A stretch of DNA of 15,043 nt. Source: CALGFI01 sp036374435. Its GTDB lineage: Bacteria; Actinomycetota; UBA4738; HRBIN12. Below are positions 6,251 to 13,074 of this stretch, one piece after another (the first letter of the stretch is position 1; each line of letters begins with the position of its first letter). The notes below the pieces were generated by a model. That model was not told where the DNA came from. It saw only the letters and a program-made list of their open reading frames with translations, and did not search any database. The DNA lies in assembly GCA_036374435.1 (NCBI GenBank), contig DASUTU010000098.1, positions 1-15,043 on the forward strand, read 5' to 3'. The position numbers and the translations under genes are program-made.

Positions 6251-7380
6251 CCCCGCCGCCGAGGACGCCGGCGCGTGCGGAGGTCGTGGGCTCGCTCCTG
6301 CGCCCGCCCACGCTCCGCCTCGCCATCGAGGCCTTCTACGACGAGGGGCACTCGGCCGTGCTCGCCGAGGAGCGCTCGAGGGACCGGAGCGAGCTGGTCC
6401 GTCTGGAGGACGAGGCGATCCGGGAGGCGGTTCGGCGGCAGGTGGACCTCGGGCTCGACGTCGTGACCGACGGCGAGTTCCGGCGGTGGATGTTCCTGAA
6501 CTCGTTCTACGACGCGGTCGAGGGGGTGCGGACCGGCAAGACCGTCCGCTTCCGAAACGAGCGAGGCCGCGAGGTCGAGCTCAACGTGCACGAGGTCGTG
6601 AGCCGACTCCGGCCGGTGGACTCGCCGGCGGCCCGCGAGGCGACCTTCCTGTCGGAGGCGACCGGTGGCTACCCGTTCAAGGTGACGTTCCCGGCCGCGT
6701 CGATCTTCCTCCACCCGTTCACGACCATCGACGGCGGCTACGCTTCGCCGGACGAGTTCGTTGCTCACGCCGTCGAGATCGAACGCGGCCTCGTCGCCGA
6801 CTCCGTCGCCGCCGGCGCTCGCTACGTGCAGTTCGACTTCCCCCTGTATCCCTATCTGGTCGACCCGGCCTGGGTGGCCCGGTTCGTGGAGCGCGGCCAC
6901 GACGTCGACGCCCTGGTCGAGGCCTCCCTGCGGGCCGACGCCGAGGTGCTCGAGGGGATCCCCGGCGACGTGACCGTCGCGCTCCACGTCTGCCGGGGCA
7001 ACTACCGGTCCTCCTGGATGTGTGAGGGGTCGCTCGAGCCGGTGGCCTCGCGGTTGTTCGGGGAGCTTCCGTACGACGTCTTCCTGGTCGAGTGGGACGA
7101 CCTCGGGCGCGACGGCGGGTTCGAGCCGGTGCGCCACCTGCGCCTGGGCGCGGTGATGGTCATGGGGCTGGTCTCGACGAAGACCGCGCGCCTGGAGGAC
7201 GAGGAGGACCTGCTTCGGCGGATGGAGGAGGCGGCCGAGCTCGCGGGTGGTCTGGACCGGCTCGCCATCAGCCCGCAGTGCGGCTTCGCCAGCGTGATGG
7301 TGGGCAACGAGATCGATGCCGACACGCAGTGGCGCAAGCTCGAGCTCGTCGCTCGGGTGGCCGAGCGGCTGTGGGGGTGA
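6247..7380 (+). CDS. MetE-like cobalamin-independent methionine synthase family protein (catalytic domain only)
   Basis: A 377-aa single-domain protein resembling the C-terminal catalytic barrel of MetE, as in YxjG/YxjH-type proteins; it lacks MetE's long N-terminal half. It opens with AEVVGSLLRP (11-20), the usual start of this domain, and has VVTDGEFRRWMF (72-83). The four expected zinc ligands are present in order: H247-x-C249 (LHVCRG), E282 (FLVEWDD) and C345 (SPQCGF). The homocysteine-binding region, commonly QIDEP in MetE, reads QFDFP (195-199), keeping Asp197 but not the Glu. The family activates a thiol on zinc and transfers a methyl group; the acceptor here may not be homocysteine. 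GTG 6247 overlaps the P450 stop as GTGA, so it is translationally coupled. A methyl-transfer partner for P450 chemistry is possible but unproven. Confidence 0.85.
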   Translation: MTPPPRTPARAEVVGSLLRPPTLRLAIEAFYDEGHSAVLAEERSRDRSELVRLEDEAIREAVRRQVDLGLDVVTDGEFRRWMFLNSFYDAVEGVRTGKTVRFRNERGREVELNVHEVVSRLRPVDSPAAREATFLSEATGGYPFKVTFPAASIFLHPFTTIDGGYASPDEFVAHAVEIERGLVADSVAAGARYVQFDFPLYPYLVDPAWVARFVERGHDVDALVEASLRADAEVLEGIPGDVTVALHVCRGNYRSSWMCEGSLEPVASRLFGELPYDVFLVEWDDLGRDGGFEPVRHLRLGAVMVMGLVSTKTARLEDEEDLLRRMEEAAELAGGLDRLAISPQCGFASVMVGNEIDADTQWRKLELVARVAERLWG

Positions 7381-7402
7381 CCACCGGCCCTTGGGCTCGG
7401 CG

Positions 7403-7408
7403 TAGCAT
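7403..7408 (+). promoter_or_regulatory. -10 element, probably for a leaderless transcript
   Basis: TAGCAT preceded by G lies seven bases before the ATG at 7416. That distance would put transcription start at or next to the start codon, as in the leaderless mRNAs common in Actinomycetota. The run GGGGG between them could alternatively act as a weak ribosome site if transcription begins further up. Confidence 0.5.
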
Positions 7409-7415
7409 CGGGGGC

Positions 7416-8834
7416 ATGACCGAGCCGGACCGGCCGCTGCGCCTGGACGCGACGCGCGAGGAGGCGCTCCAGCACGCCGTCAAGCTGGTCACCGAGGCCT
7501 GGCGTTCGTTCGACCGCTACCGCCCGGAGGAGCCGCCCCTGGACGCTCGCGTGCAGGCGCTGCTACGGGACGCGCTCCCGCAGGCGCCCACGCCGGTGCA
7601 CGAGGTGCTCGACGACACCGGCCGCATCCTGGACGAGTCCATCGCGCAGCCGCGCCCGCGGTACTTCGCCTTCATCGGCTCGAGCGGCCTGGAGATCGGC
7701 ACGATCGCGGACCTGCTGGCCCACACGTACGACATCAACCTGGCCGTGGACGCGCGCACCGCCACGCAGATCGAGCGTCAGGCGGTCCGATGGGCCGCCT
7801 CCTTCGTCGGATTTCCGGAGGATTGCGCCGGGGCATTCACGAGCGGCGGCACGCTCTCGAACACGAGCGCGCTGGCTGCGGCTCGGGAGTTCGCGCTGCC
7901 CGGGAGCCGGTACGAGGGCCTCGAGCACCACCGGGTCGCCGTCTACTGCTCCGAGGAGGTCCACTACTCGATCACTCGAGCCGTCGAGACGTTGGGGATC
8001 GGCTCACGGAACCTCCGGGCGATCCCGCTCGGGCCGGACCGCGGGTTGCTCCCGGAGGCCCTGGCGGAGGCCATCGATCGCGACCGGGCCGAGGGGATCA
8101 CGCCCATCGCCGTGATCGCCACGGCGGGCACGACCCTGACCGGCGCGATCGACCCGCTCGAGGCCACCGCCGACGTGTGCGCGGATCGCGGGGTCTGGCT
8201 CCACGTGGACGGGGCCTACGGGCTGCCGGCCGCGGCCGCCCGACCGGACCTGTTCCGCGGGTTCGAGCGCGCCCAGTCGGTCGCGATCGACGCCCACAAG
8301 TGGCTGTACCTGCCCAAGGCCTGCGGGATCGTGCTGGTGCGGCGGCAGGACGACCTGATCGCGGCGTTCGCCCACGAGCAGGGATATCTGCCCCACCAGC
8401 GCCACGAGCTGCATGCCGTGGACATCACGTTCGAGTACTCGCGACCATTCCGGGCGCTGAAGATGTGGCTGGCCATGCGGGCCCACGGCGCCCGCGCGTT
8501 CGTCGAGGCCATCGAGCGCAACCTGCACGAGGCTCACCTGCTTTGGGAGACCGTCCAGGCCAGGCCGGACTTCCAGGCGCTGGCCGAGCCGCGGCTGTCG
8601 ATCGTCCCGTTCCGCCACGTCCCGCCGCACGTCGAGGACGTGAACGAACACAATCAGCGCTTGGCGGACGCGCTCCAGGAGGACGGCCGGTTCTGGATCG
8701 CGAGCGCCCTCATCGACGGCGAGGTCTACCTGCGTCCCTGTTTCGTGAACTTCCGGACCACCGAGGACGACGTGCTGGACCTGGTGGAGGTCGCGGCCGA
8801 GCTGGGGGAGCGGCTGGCCGCGGACGCGACCTGA
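7416..8834 (+). CDS. Pyridoxal-phosphate-dependent group II amino acid decarboxylase
   Basis: A 472-aa PLP enzyme of the aromatic-L-amino-acid/glutamate decarboxylase family (group II), of typical length. Visible residues are FTSGGTLSNTSAL (141-153), which grips the cofactor phosphate; His183 in EEVHYSITRA (180-189), which stacks on the pyridine ring; TAGTTLTGAIDP (236-247); Asp265 in HVDGAYG (263-269), which pairs with the ring nitrogen; and Lys295 in DAHKW (292-296), the Schiff-base lysine. The family removes CO2 from amino acids, though some members are aldehyde synthases. The start ATG is at 7416, 35 bases after the MetE-like stop, just behind a TAGCAT hexamer, so it may be transcribed separately from, and also together with, the operon upstream. 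The permease near the left end could supply an amino acid, but that is speculation. Confidence 0.92.
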   Translation: MTEPDRPLRLDATREEALQHAVKLVTEAWRSFDRYRPEEPPLDARVQALLRDALPQAPTPVHEVLDDTGRILDESIAQPRPRYFAFIGSSGLEIGTIADLLAHTYDINLAVDARTATQIERQAVRWAASFVGFPEDCAGAFTSGGTLSNTSALAAAREFALPGSRYEGLEHHRVAVYCSEEVHYSITRAVETLGIGSRNLRAIPLGPDRGLLPEALAEAIDRDRAEGITPIAVIATAGTTLTGAIDPLEATADVCADRGVWLHVDGAYGLPAAAARPDLFRGFERAQSVAIDAHKWLYLPKACGIVLVRRQDDLIAAFAHEQGYLPHQRHELHAVDITFEYSRPFRALKMWLAMRAHGARAFVEAIERNLHEAHLLWETVQARPDFQALAEPRLSIVPFRHVPPHVEDVNEHNQRLADALQEDGRFWIASALIDGEVYLRPCFVNFRTTEDDVLDLVEVAAELGERLAADAT

Positions 8835-8876
8835 TCGCGCGGGGCGACGACCCCTCGATCCGAGCGTCGCAGCGTC

Positions 8877-8882
8877 TACACT
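8877..8882 (+). promoter_or_regulatory. Possible -10 element for purE
   Basis: TACACT fits TANNNT and lies 28 bases before the purE ATG, leaving room for a short leader with the ribosome site. It sits in the 76-base gap after the decarboxylase stop. No clear -35 is visible 16-19 bases upstream, and a direct repeat AGCGTC (8863-8868, 8871-8876) abuts it. Confidence 0.35.
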
Positions 8883-8910
8883 TCGGCGGCCCGCCTCCCG
8901 GAGGAGATCG

Positions 8911-9402
8911 ATGGCCGAACCCCTCGTGGGCGTCGTGATGGGATCGACGTCGGATTGGGACACGATGCAACATTGCGCGGACCGGCTCCGCGCGTTCGGC
9001 GTTCCCTTCGAGACCAGAGTCCTCTCGGCGCACCGGACCCCCGACGCGCTGGCGGAGTGGATCCGCGACGTCGAAGGTCGCGGGGTCGAGGTGTTCGTCG
9101 CCGCGGCGGGGATGGCGGCGGCGCTCCCCGGAGTCGTGGCGGCCCACACCACCCGGCCCGTCCTGGGGGTGCCGATGGAGACCAGGCTGTCGGGCGGCCT
9201 GGACTCGCTCCTGTCGATGGTGCAGATGCCCGGCGGGATCCCGGTCGGCGTGCTCGCCGTGGGCAAGGCGGGGGCCGTGAACGCGGCCATCCTGGCCGCG
9301 CAGATCCTGGCGACCTCGCGCCGGGAGCTCCGAGAGGCCATCGATCGTCACCGCGCCGAGCAGGCGGCGCGGGTCCTGGCCGACCCCGACCCCTCGGCCT
9401 GA
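8911..9402 (+). CDS. purE: N5-carboxyaminoimidazole ribonucleotide mutase (PurE)
   Basis: A 163-aa class I PurE, the standard size. It converts N5-CAIR to CAIR in de novo purine synthesis, in the cytoplasm, normally after PurK. Near-complete family motifs are visible: VVMGSTSDWDTM (8-19), LSAHRTPD (38-45) with the catalytic His41, AAAGMAAALPGVVAAHT at about 65-81, GVPMETRLSGGLDSLLSMVQMP with the substrate-binding glycine-rich turn, and GIPVGVLAVGKAGAVNAAIL. ATG 8911 has GGAGGAG (8900-8906) as ribosome binding site. The gene is complete. No purK or other purine gene is visible in the window, although purE is usually next to purK. Its stop codon is overlapped by a small zinc-ribbon ORF, so the two may be translated together. 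Confidence 0.97.
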   Translation: MAEPLVGVVMGSTSDWDTMQHCADRLRAFGVPFETRVLSAHRTPDALAEWIRDVEGRGVEVFVAAAGMAAALPGVVAAHTTRPVLGVPMETRLSGGLDSLLSMVQMPGGIPVGVLAVGKAGAVNAAILAAQILATSRRELREAIDRHRAEQAARVLADPDPSA

Positions 9403-9677
9403 TCGCGTACCTCACCTGCCCCTGGTGCCTCACGCCGCAGCAGGTGGCCGACGAGTCCCACGAGTACCGGTGCTTCTCGTGTTCGGGCGAGATCGCGTTC
9501 TTCACCTGCCCCCACTGCGAGCTGGCCCAGACCGTGCACAAGCGCTGGCTGGCGTTCACGTGCGGGAACTGCGACCGGAGGTCGAGCTGCCGCGCCGGTG
9601 GAGCTCCGCCGTGGGCACCCGGGCGGTCCTGGTCACGGCGATGGGGTTCCCATACCCGAAGATGTGACCCGTCCTGA
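9399..9677 (+). CDS. Small tandem zinc-ribbon protein, CTG start and probable frame change near the 3' end
   Basis: A 92-codon reading frame with four CxxC motifs (numbered from the CTG): C7/C10, C25/C28, C37/C40, C55/C58. The 14-residue gap inside each pair is identical and the unit repeats every 30 residues, so it looks like two duplicated zinc ribbons. No ATG, GTG or TTG precedes the first CxxC in this frame; the only sensible start is CTG at 9399, which overlaps the purE stop as CTGA, the same geometry as the ATGA and GTGA junctions elsewhere here. Codon third positions are almost all G/C to about 9596, then the pattern decays in this frame. A frame one base earlier is G/C-biased from about 9575 and stops at 9667, suggesting an indel or frameshift just after C58. 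Function unknown; nucleic-acid or protein binding is typical of such folds. Confidence 0.6.
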   Translation: MIAYLTCPWCLTPQQVADESHEYRCFSCSGEIAFFTCPHCELAQTVHKRWLAFTCGNCDRRSSCRAGGAPPWAPGRSWSRRWGSHTRRCDPS

Positions 9678-9690
9678 CGGCGGGAAGGCC

Positions 9691-9716
9691 GGGGGCGGGC
9701 CGTGCGGCCCGCCCCC
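9691..9716. terminator. Strong GC hairpin between convergent genes
   Basis: GGGGGCGGGCC (9691-9701) and GGCCCGCCCCC (9706-9716) form a perfect 11-bp stem closed by GTGC. It lies in the short gap between the zinc-ribbon ORF and the convergent phosphatase gene, so it could terminate both transcripts. No T-run follows on either strand, as is common for high-G+C actinobacterial terminators. Confidence 0.7.
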
Positions 9717-9742
9717 GTGGTCCTCCCGATGGGTTCGCGCGG

Positions 9743-11602
9743 TCAGTTCATCCGCGTGATGCGCCCCTCACCTCCCACCGGGTAGTCGGCCGCCGTGATC
9801 TCGCCGGCCAGGTCCTCCGTCAGGAAGTTCACGACCGCCTGGAAATACGTGACGCCCAGCGTCGTGAACGGCCGGTCGCGGAACGGGTACTGGTCGCCGC
9901 CCCGGGCCAGGAAGTCGATCGTCGCGACATTCACCGACGGCGCGCCATCCACGACCTCGCCGCCCTCGACGATCGGCGTCCCGTCGTCGAGGGTTACCTC
10001 GACCACCCGGGTCCCCGGCGTCGTCACGCTCCCGTCTTCGTCGAGCACCTGAGGGGTGCCGTTCGCGTCGTAGACGAACGTGAAGCCCGAGATCTGGGCG
10101 AAGCGCCCGTCGACGAACTCGACGCGCGACACCGCGTTCTCCAGGATCTGCTTCAGCTGTGCCGGACCGACGTTCTGGACGATCGTGACGAAGTTCGGGA
10201 ACGGCACCCAGCTGTTGACGTCGAGCTCGCTGATGTCGCCGGCCGGGACCACGCTGTCGTTGCGGATGCCGCCGCCGTTCTGGAGCGCGATGTCGGGCGC
10301 CGGTGCCCCGAACGGGGCGGCCAGGTCCTCCGCCGCATCGAAGAGCGCGTCGGCGATCAGGTTGCCTTCGTTGGTCTCCTCCGTCCGCACGCCCGGGTCG
10401 CGCTGACCGTTCAGCTCGACCTCGGAGGTCGCCACGATGGTGGCGGCCGCCTCATCGAGCGCCTCCTGGAGCGGCACGACCACGTTCTTCTGGATGAATC
10501 CCGCCGGCTTGACGCCGTCCGGGTTCGCGGTGGACGTCACACGAAGCGGACCGCTGTCGCCGTGGTCGATCTTGACCACCTTCCCGGCGGCGTTGAAGCC
10601 GACCGTGATCCGGCCGAGATACCGGTAGCTGCCGCTGGTGGTCACGATCGGGATCCTCCGACCCGTCTCGTCCTTGGCGAACAGCGGGTACGAGCCGAAC
10701 ACGTTCTCCTCGTCGCCCGGGATCAGCAGGTCGTCGTCCGGGTCGGCCAGGAGCTCATCGCCTCCGCCGGCGATCATGACGTCGACCCCGGCGAGCATCG
10801 GCGCGAGCGCCAGGTCCTCCTCGATGCTCTGCAGGTGGCTGATCAGGACGATCGCGGTCACGCCGCGGTTCCCGAGCCGGGCGGCCTGCTTGTTGATCGC
10901 CTTCGCCACGTTCTCCCTCACCTCGACGTCGCGCGGGCTCGAGATGGTCGGCAGAGCGGGTGTGGTCGCGCCGATGATGCCGATCCGCTGGCCGGCCTCC
11001 CGGACGATCACTCTCTTGGCGATCCGTCCCTTGCGCTGAAGCCTGGCCAGCTTCCGCTCGCCGCTGACGTCGAGGTTCGCGCTGATGAAGGGGACGTCCG
11101 CGTCGAACCCCCGGATGAACCGCGCCAGGACGTCCGGCCCGAAGTCGAACTCGTGGTTGCCGATCGCCACGGCGTCGTACCCGATCCGGTTCAGGGCGAT
11201 CGAGTCGTAGAAGGGAACACCCTTCTCCAGGCTGGCGTTGAACTCGGGACCGGCGAGGAAGTTGTCGCCGGAGCTCAGCATGACGAACGCCCCGTTCTTG
11301 CGAGCCAGCGCCTCCTCCTCGACGTTCTTGACGAGCGTGGCGAATCTGGCCACGCCGCCGAAGTCCTCCTGGCCGGACCCGGCGTCGATGAGCTGGGACT
11401 CACCGTCGTTGTTGTGCCCGATCGTGAGCCAGAAGACAACCTTCTTCGCTCTGGCGTTCGGCTTCGCCGGTGCCGTCGATCGAGACGACTGCGGTTGCGC
11501 CGAGCTCTCGGATGGCGCGACGACGACGGCCAGGGCGGCCAGCATCGTCGCCACCGTCACGAGGGCCAGGTGAGAACGAATCGATGACACTCGCATCGAC
11601 AC
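9743..11602 (-). CDS. Secreted 5'-nucleotidase/UshA-like metallophosphatase with altered metal-site motifs
   Basis: A 619-aa exported protein. Residues 1-35 form a Sec signal peptide (basic start, hydrophobic core LALVTVATMLAALAVVVA, likely cleavage after SSA35); there is no lipobox cysteine and no LPXTG anchor. The N-terminal metallophosphatase domain (about 54-335) has SSGDN (D113), GNHEFD (148-153) and ISHLQS (H256). The C-terminal 5'-nucleotidase domain (about 385-600) has QNGGGIRND (441-449) and RGGDQYPF (567-574). Two metal motifs deviate: the usual TNDxH reads NNDGE (64-68) and the usual GHxH reads GGGDE (279-283). UshA relatives hydrolyse extracellular nucleotides for phosphate and nucleoside salvage. 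Start GTG 11602 has AAGGAGG four bases upstream; ATG 11596 is an alternative two codons in. It is transcribed alone. Confidence 0.88.
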   Translation of the reverse strand: MSMRVSSIRSHLALVTVATMLAALAVVVAPSESSAQPQSSRSTAPAKPNARAKKVVFWLTIGHNNDGESQLIDAGSGQEDFGGVARFATLVKNVEEEALARKNGAFVMLSSGDNFLAGPEFNASLEKGVPFYDSIALNRIGYDAVAIGNHEFDFGPDVLARFIRGFDADVPFISANLDVSGERKLARLQRKGRIAKRVIVREAGQRIGIIGATTPALPTISSPRDVEVRENVAKAINKQAARLGNRGVTAIVLISHLQSIEEDLALAPMLAGVDVMIAGGGDELLADPDDDLLIPGDEENVFGSYPLFAKDETGRRIPIVTTSGSYRYLGRITVGFNAAGKVVKIDHGDSGPLRVTSTANPDGVKPAGFIQKNVVVPLQEALDEAAATIVATSEVELNGQRDPGVRTEETNEGNLIADALFDAAEDLAAPFGAPAPDIALQNGGGIRNDSVVPAGDISELDVNSWVPFPNFVTIVQNVGPAQLKQILENAVSRVEFVDGRFAQISGFTFVYDANGTPQVLDEDGSVTTPGTRVVEVTLDDGTPIVEGGEVVDGAPSVNVATIDFLARGGDQYPFRDRPFTTLGVTYFQAVVNFLTEDLAGEITAADYPVGGEGRITRMN

Positions 11603-11638
11603 CTCGCCTCCTTCCCCCTCGGCGGGGTTTCGTGCCGA

Positions 11639-11669
11639 ATCCTAGGCGGGAGGCGATCGAGGCGGGCAA
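11639..11669 (-). promoter_or_regulatory. Weak promoter candidate for the secreted phosphatase
   Basis: On the minus strand TTGCCC (11669-11664) and TAGGAT (11644-11639) are separated by 19 bases, within the 139-base gap before the GTG at 11602. A start about seven bases past the hexamer leaves a leader of about 30 bases holding the GGAGG site. Spacing is longer than ideal, so this is tentative. I see nothing else in this gap. Confidence 0.3.
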
Positions 11670-11741
11670 GGTCGCCTGGGGTGCCGCGGAGGGGACCCTC
11701 GCCTCCGGCCGGTCGGGTCTCGATCGCGGGCGAGATGGGGC

Positions 11742-12560
11742 TCAGGTGCGTTTGCGGGCGCTCCACCAGGCCGTGATCGTGGCCGCCAGGCCGGCCAGGA
11801 GGCTCCCGCCGTACCGGTGGAGGCCGTCCAGTCGTTCGATCTCGACCAGGGGGGCCGGCTGCAGGTCCAGGAGCGCGCGGAGCTCCCGGGTCGACAGGCC
11901 GATGGTTCGGGCCTGCGGGACGGCGGCGTCCACCCAGACCAGCCAGACCGTCGCCGAGAGCACCACGGCCAGCATGCCGGCGACGGCGGCCAGCAGCGGG
12001 ACGGCGGGGCTGAGGAACCACGGGATGGTCGACCCCCGGTCGAACCCGAAATACAGCCAGGCCAGGCCGTAGGCGCCGATGACGCCGGCCACCACTCGCC
12101 CCACCAGCCCGATCAGCGAGGCGTCGCCGACCACGGTGAGCGGACCGACCAGCTCCGGGTCCAGCCGGTCACGAGTGTCGGTGATCGTGAGCGTCACCCA
12201 GGGGTCGTGGGCCGCCTGCCAGGCCAGCACGGCCGCGCCGACGCCCGCCAGGGCCGCGAGCAACAGGGCGACGTCCACTCGCGCGGAGCGCCGGCGTTCG
12301 GTCGGGAGGGCTCGAAGCGCCGCGGGCCGGTTCGGCGCCACACCGGGTCGGGGCCCGGCCAACGCCGGGGGCCTCGGCGGCGGGGCCGACGGCGCCGGCC
12401 ACGTCGCCGGAGCGGCCGGCGAGGTTCGGGCGGGGGCGACGGCGGCCGCCTCCGGCAGGCGACCGTCGGGGCCGTCCTCGCCCACCAGCGAGCGGCCGCA
12501 TCGGGTGCACCGGATGACCGAGTCTCGGAGCTCGGCGTCGCAGAAGGGACAAGGCTTCAC
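11742..12560 (-). CDS. Zinc-ribbon membrane protein of unknown function
   Basis: A 272-aa protein. It opens with a zinc ribbon, CPFC (4-7) and CTRC (18-21), the short CxxC-x10-CxxC type found at the N-terminus of many uncharacterised actinobacterial membrane proteins. A proline/alanine-rich linker follows (about 35-90), then four hydrophobic segments: about 95-117, 146-173, 182-212 and 249-267. The polar loop after segment 1 (WVTLTITDTRDRLDPELVG) is probably outside the cell, and the C-terminus RKRT inside. The GTG at 12560 is chosen because it places the first CxxC right at the start and GAGAG precedes it; no ATG/GTG lies between it and the divergent gene's promoter region. The neighbouring STAS gene diverges across 100 bases. 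The zinc ribbon would be cytoplasmic and could be a binding module; no enzymatic motif is seen. Confidence 0.8.
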   Translation of the reverse strand: MKPCPFCDAELRDSVIRCTRCGRSLVGEDGPDGRLPEAAAVAPARTSPAAPATWPAPSAPPPRPPALAGPRPGVAPNRPAALRALPTERRRSARVDVALLLAALAGVGAAVLAWQAAHDPWVTLTITDTRDRLDPELVGPLTVVGDASLIGLVGRVVAGVIGAYGLAWLYFGFDRGSTIPWFLSPAVPLLAAVAGMLAVVLSATVWLVWVDAAVPQARTIGLSTRELRALLDLQPAPLVEIERLDGLHRYGGSLLAGLAATITAWWSARKRT

Positions 12561-12660
12561 CTCTCGGGTTTCGACCTCGCACCGGCAGCCTTGAGAGACA
12601 CGGACGGTGGCCGGCTCGTCGCCCTTGACCCAGCGGAGCCGGCGACGGCAGGGTGGAGAG

Positions 12661-12975
12661 GTGATAGAAGGGCTCTCCGTGCGGCGGCTTTCCGAGCGCG
12701 AGTTCGTCGTGGCCGGGGAGCTCGACGGTTCCACCACGGAGCAGTTCGACGCGTCGCTGACGGAGGCCCGCGACGTGGAGGGGGTCGTCGTCGTGGACCT
12801 CTCCGGCCTCACGTTCCTCGACAGCTTGGGGATCCAGTGTCTGATCCGGCTGGGCATGTCCCGCTCGCCCAACGGGCTGATCCTGCGCCACCCGACGGCT
12901 CGCGTGGCCCGGGTGCTGGCGCTCCGCGGGCTCGACCGGGCCAGCCTGTGGACCATCGAACGCACCGAGCGTTGA
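12661..12975 (+). CDS. STAS-domain protein (anti-sigma factor antagonist-like)
   Basis: A 104-aa single STAS domain, the usual size for SpoIIAA/RsbV-like anti-anti-sigma factors. FVVAGELDGSTTEQF (15-29) is the typical beta-strand and ExD turn, and VVVDLSGLTFLDSLGIQCLI (43-62) contains DSLG, with Ser55 at the position phosphorylated in SpoIIAA. Such proteins bind or are phosphorylated by an anti-sigma kinase and so control a sigma factor; no kinase, phosphatase or sigma gene is in this window, so the partner is encoded elsewhere or the domain has another role. GTG 12661 is chosen because GGAGAG directly precedes it; an in-frame GTG at 12607 would add 18 basic residues that do not belong to the fold. 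The divergent zinc-ribbon membrane protein shares the 100-base gap. Confidence 0.88.
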   Translation: MIEGLSVRRLSEREFVVAGELDGSTTEQFDASLTEARDVEGVVVVDLSGLTFLDSLGIQCLIRLGMSRSPNGLILRHPTARVARVLALRGLDRASLWTIERTER

Positions 12976-12989
12976 CCTCCCAGACATCA

Positions 12990-13025
12990 GGCCCCCCGGA
13001 GCGGGTCCGAACGGCCGGTGGGGCC
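12990..13025. terminator. Hairpin after the STAS gene, possible terminator
   Basis: GGCCCCCCGG (12990-12999) pairs with CCGG-T-GGGGCC (13015-13025), giving ten base pairs with one bulged T and a 15-base loop. It starts 15 bases after the STAS stop and ends 49 bases before the hydrolase ATG. There is no T-run. It could end the STAS transcript or attenuate read-through into the hydrolase gene. Confidence 0.4.
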
Positions 13026-13074
13026 GATCAGGACCTTCGGGAGCCTCGAAGCACGCCGAAGGGGAGGGGTCACC

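Noticed and set aside
3634..7380. Mycofactocin-type or known natural-product cluster
   Set aside because: P450, SDR and luciferase-like genes recall such clusters, but there is no mftA-F gene, precursor peptide, synthase or the insertion typical of mycofactocin-coupled SDRs.
9425..9667. Separate 80-aa gene starting GTG 9425 in the frame ending at 9667
   Set aside because: Its first part is a non-coding-like overlap of the conserved zinc-ribbon frame; only its last third carries coding bias, better explained as the continuation of the ribbon ORF after a frame change.
12625..12630. TTGACC as a -35 element for the STAS gene
   Set aside because: A good -35 match, but no TANNNT hexamer lies 16-19 bases downstream.
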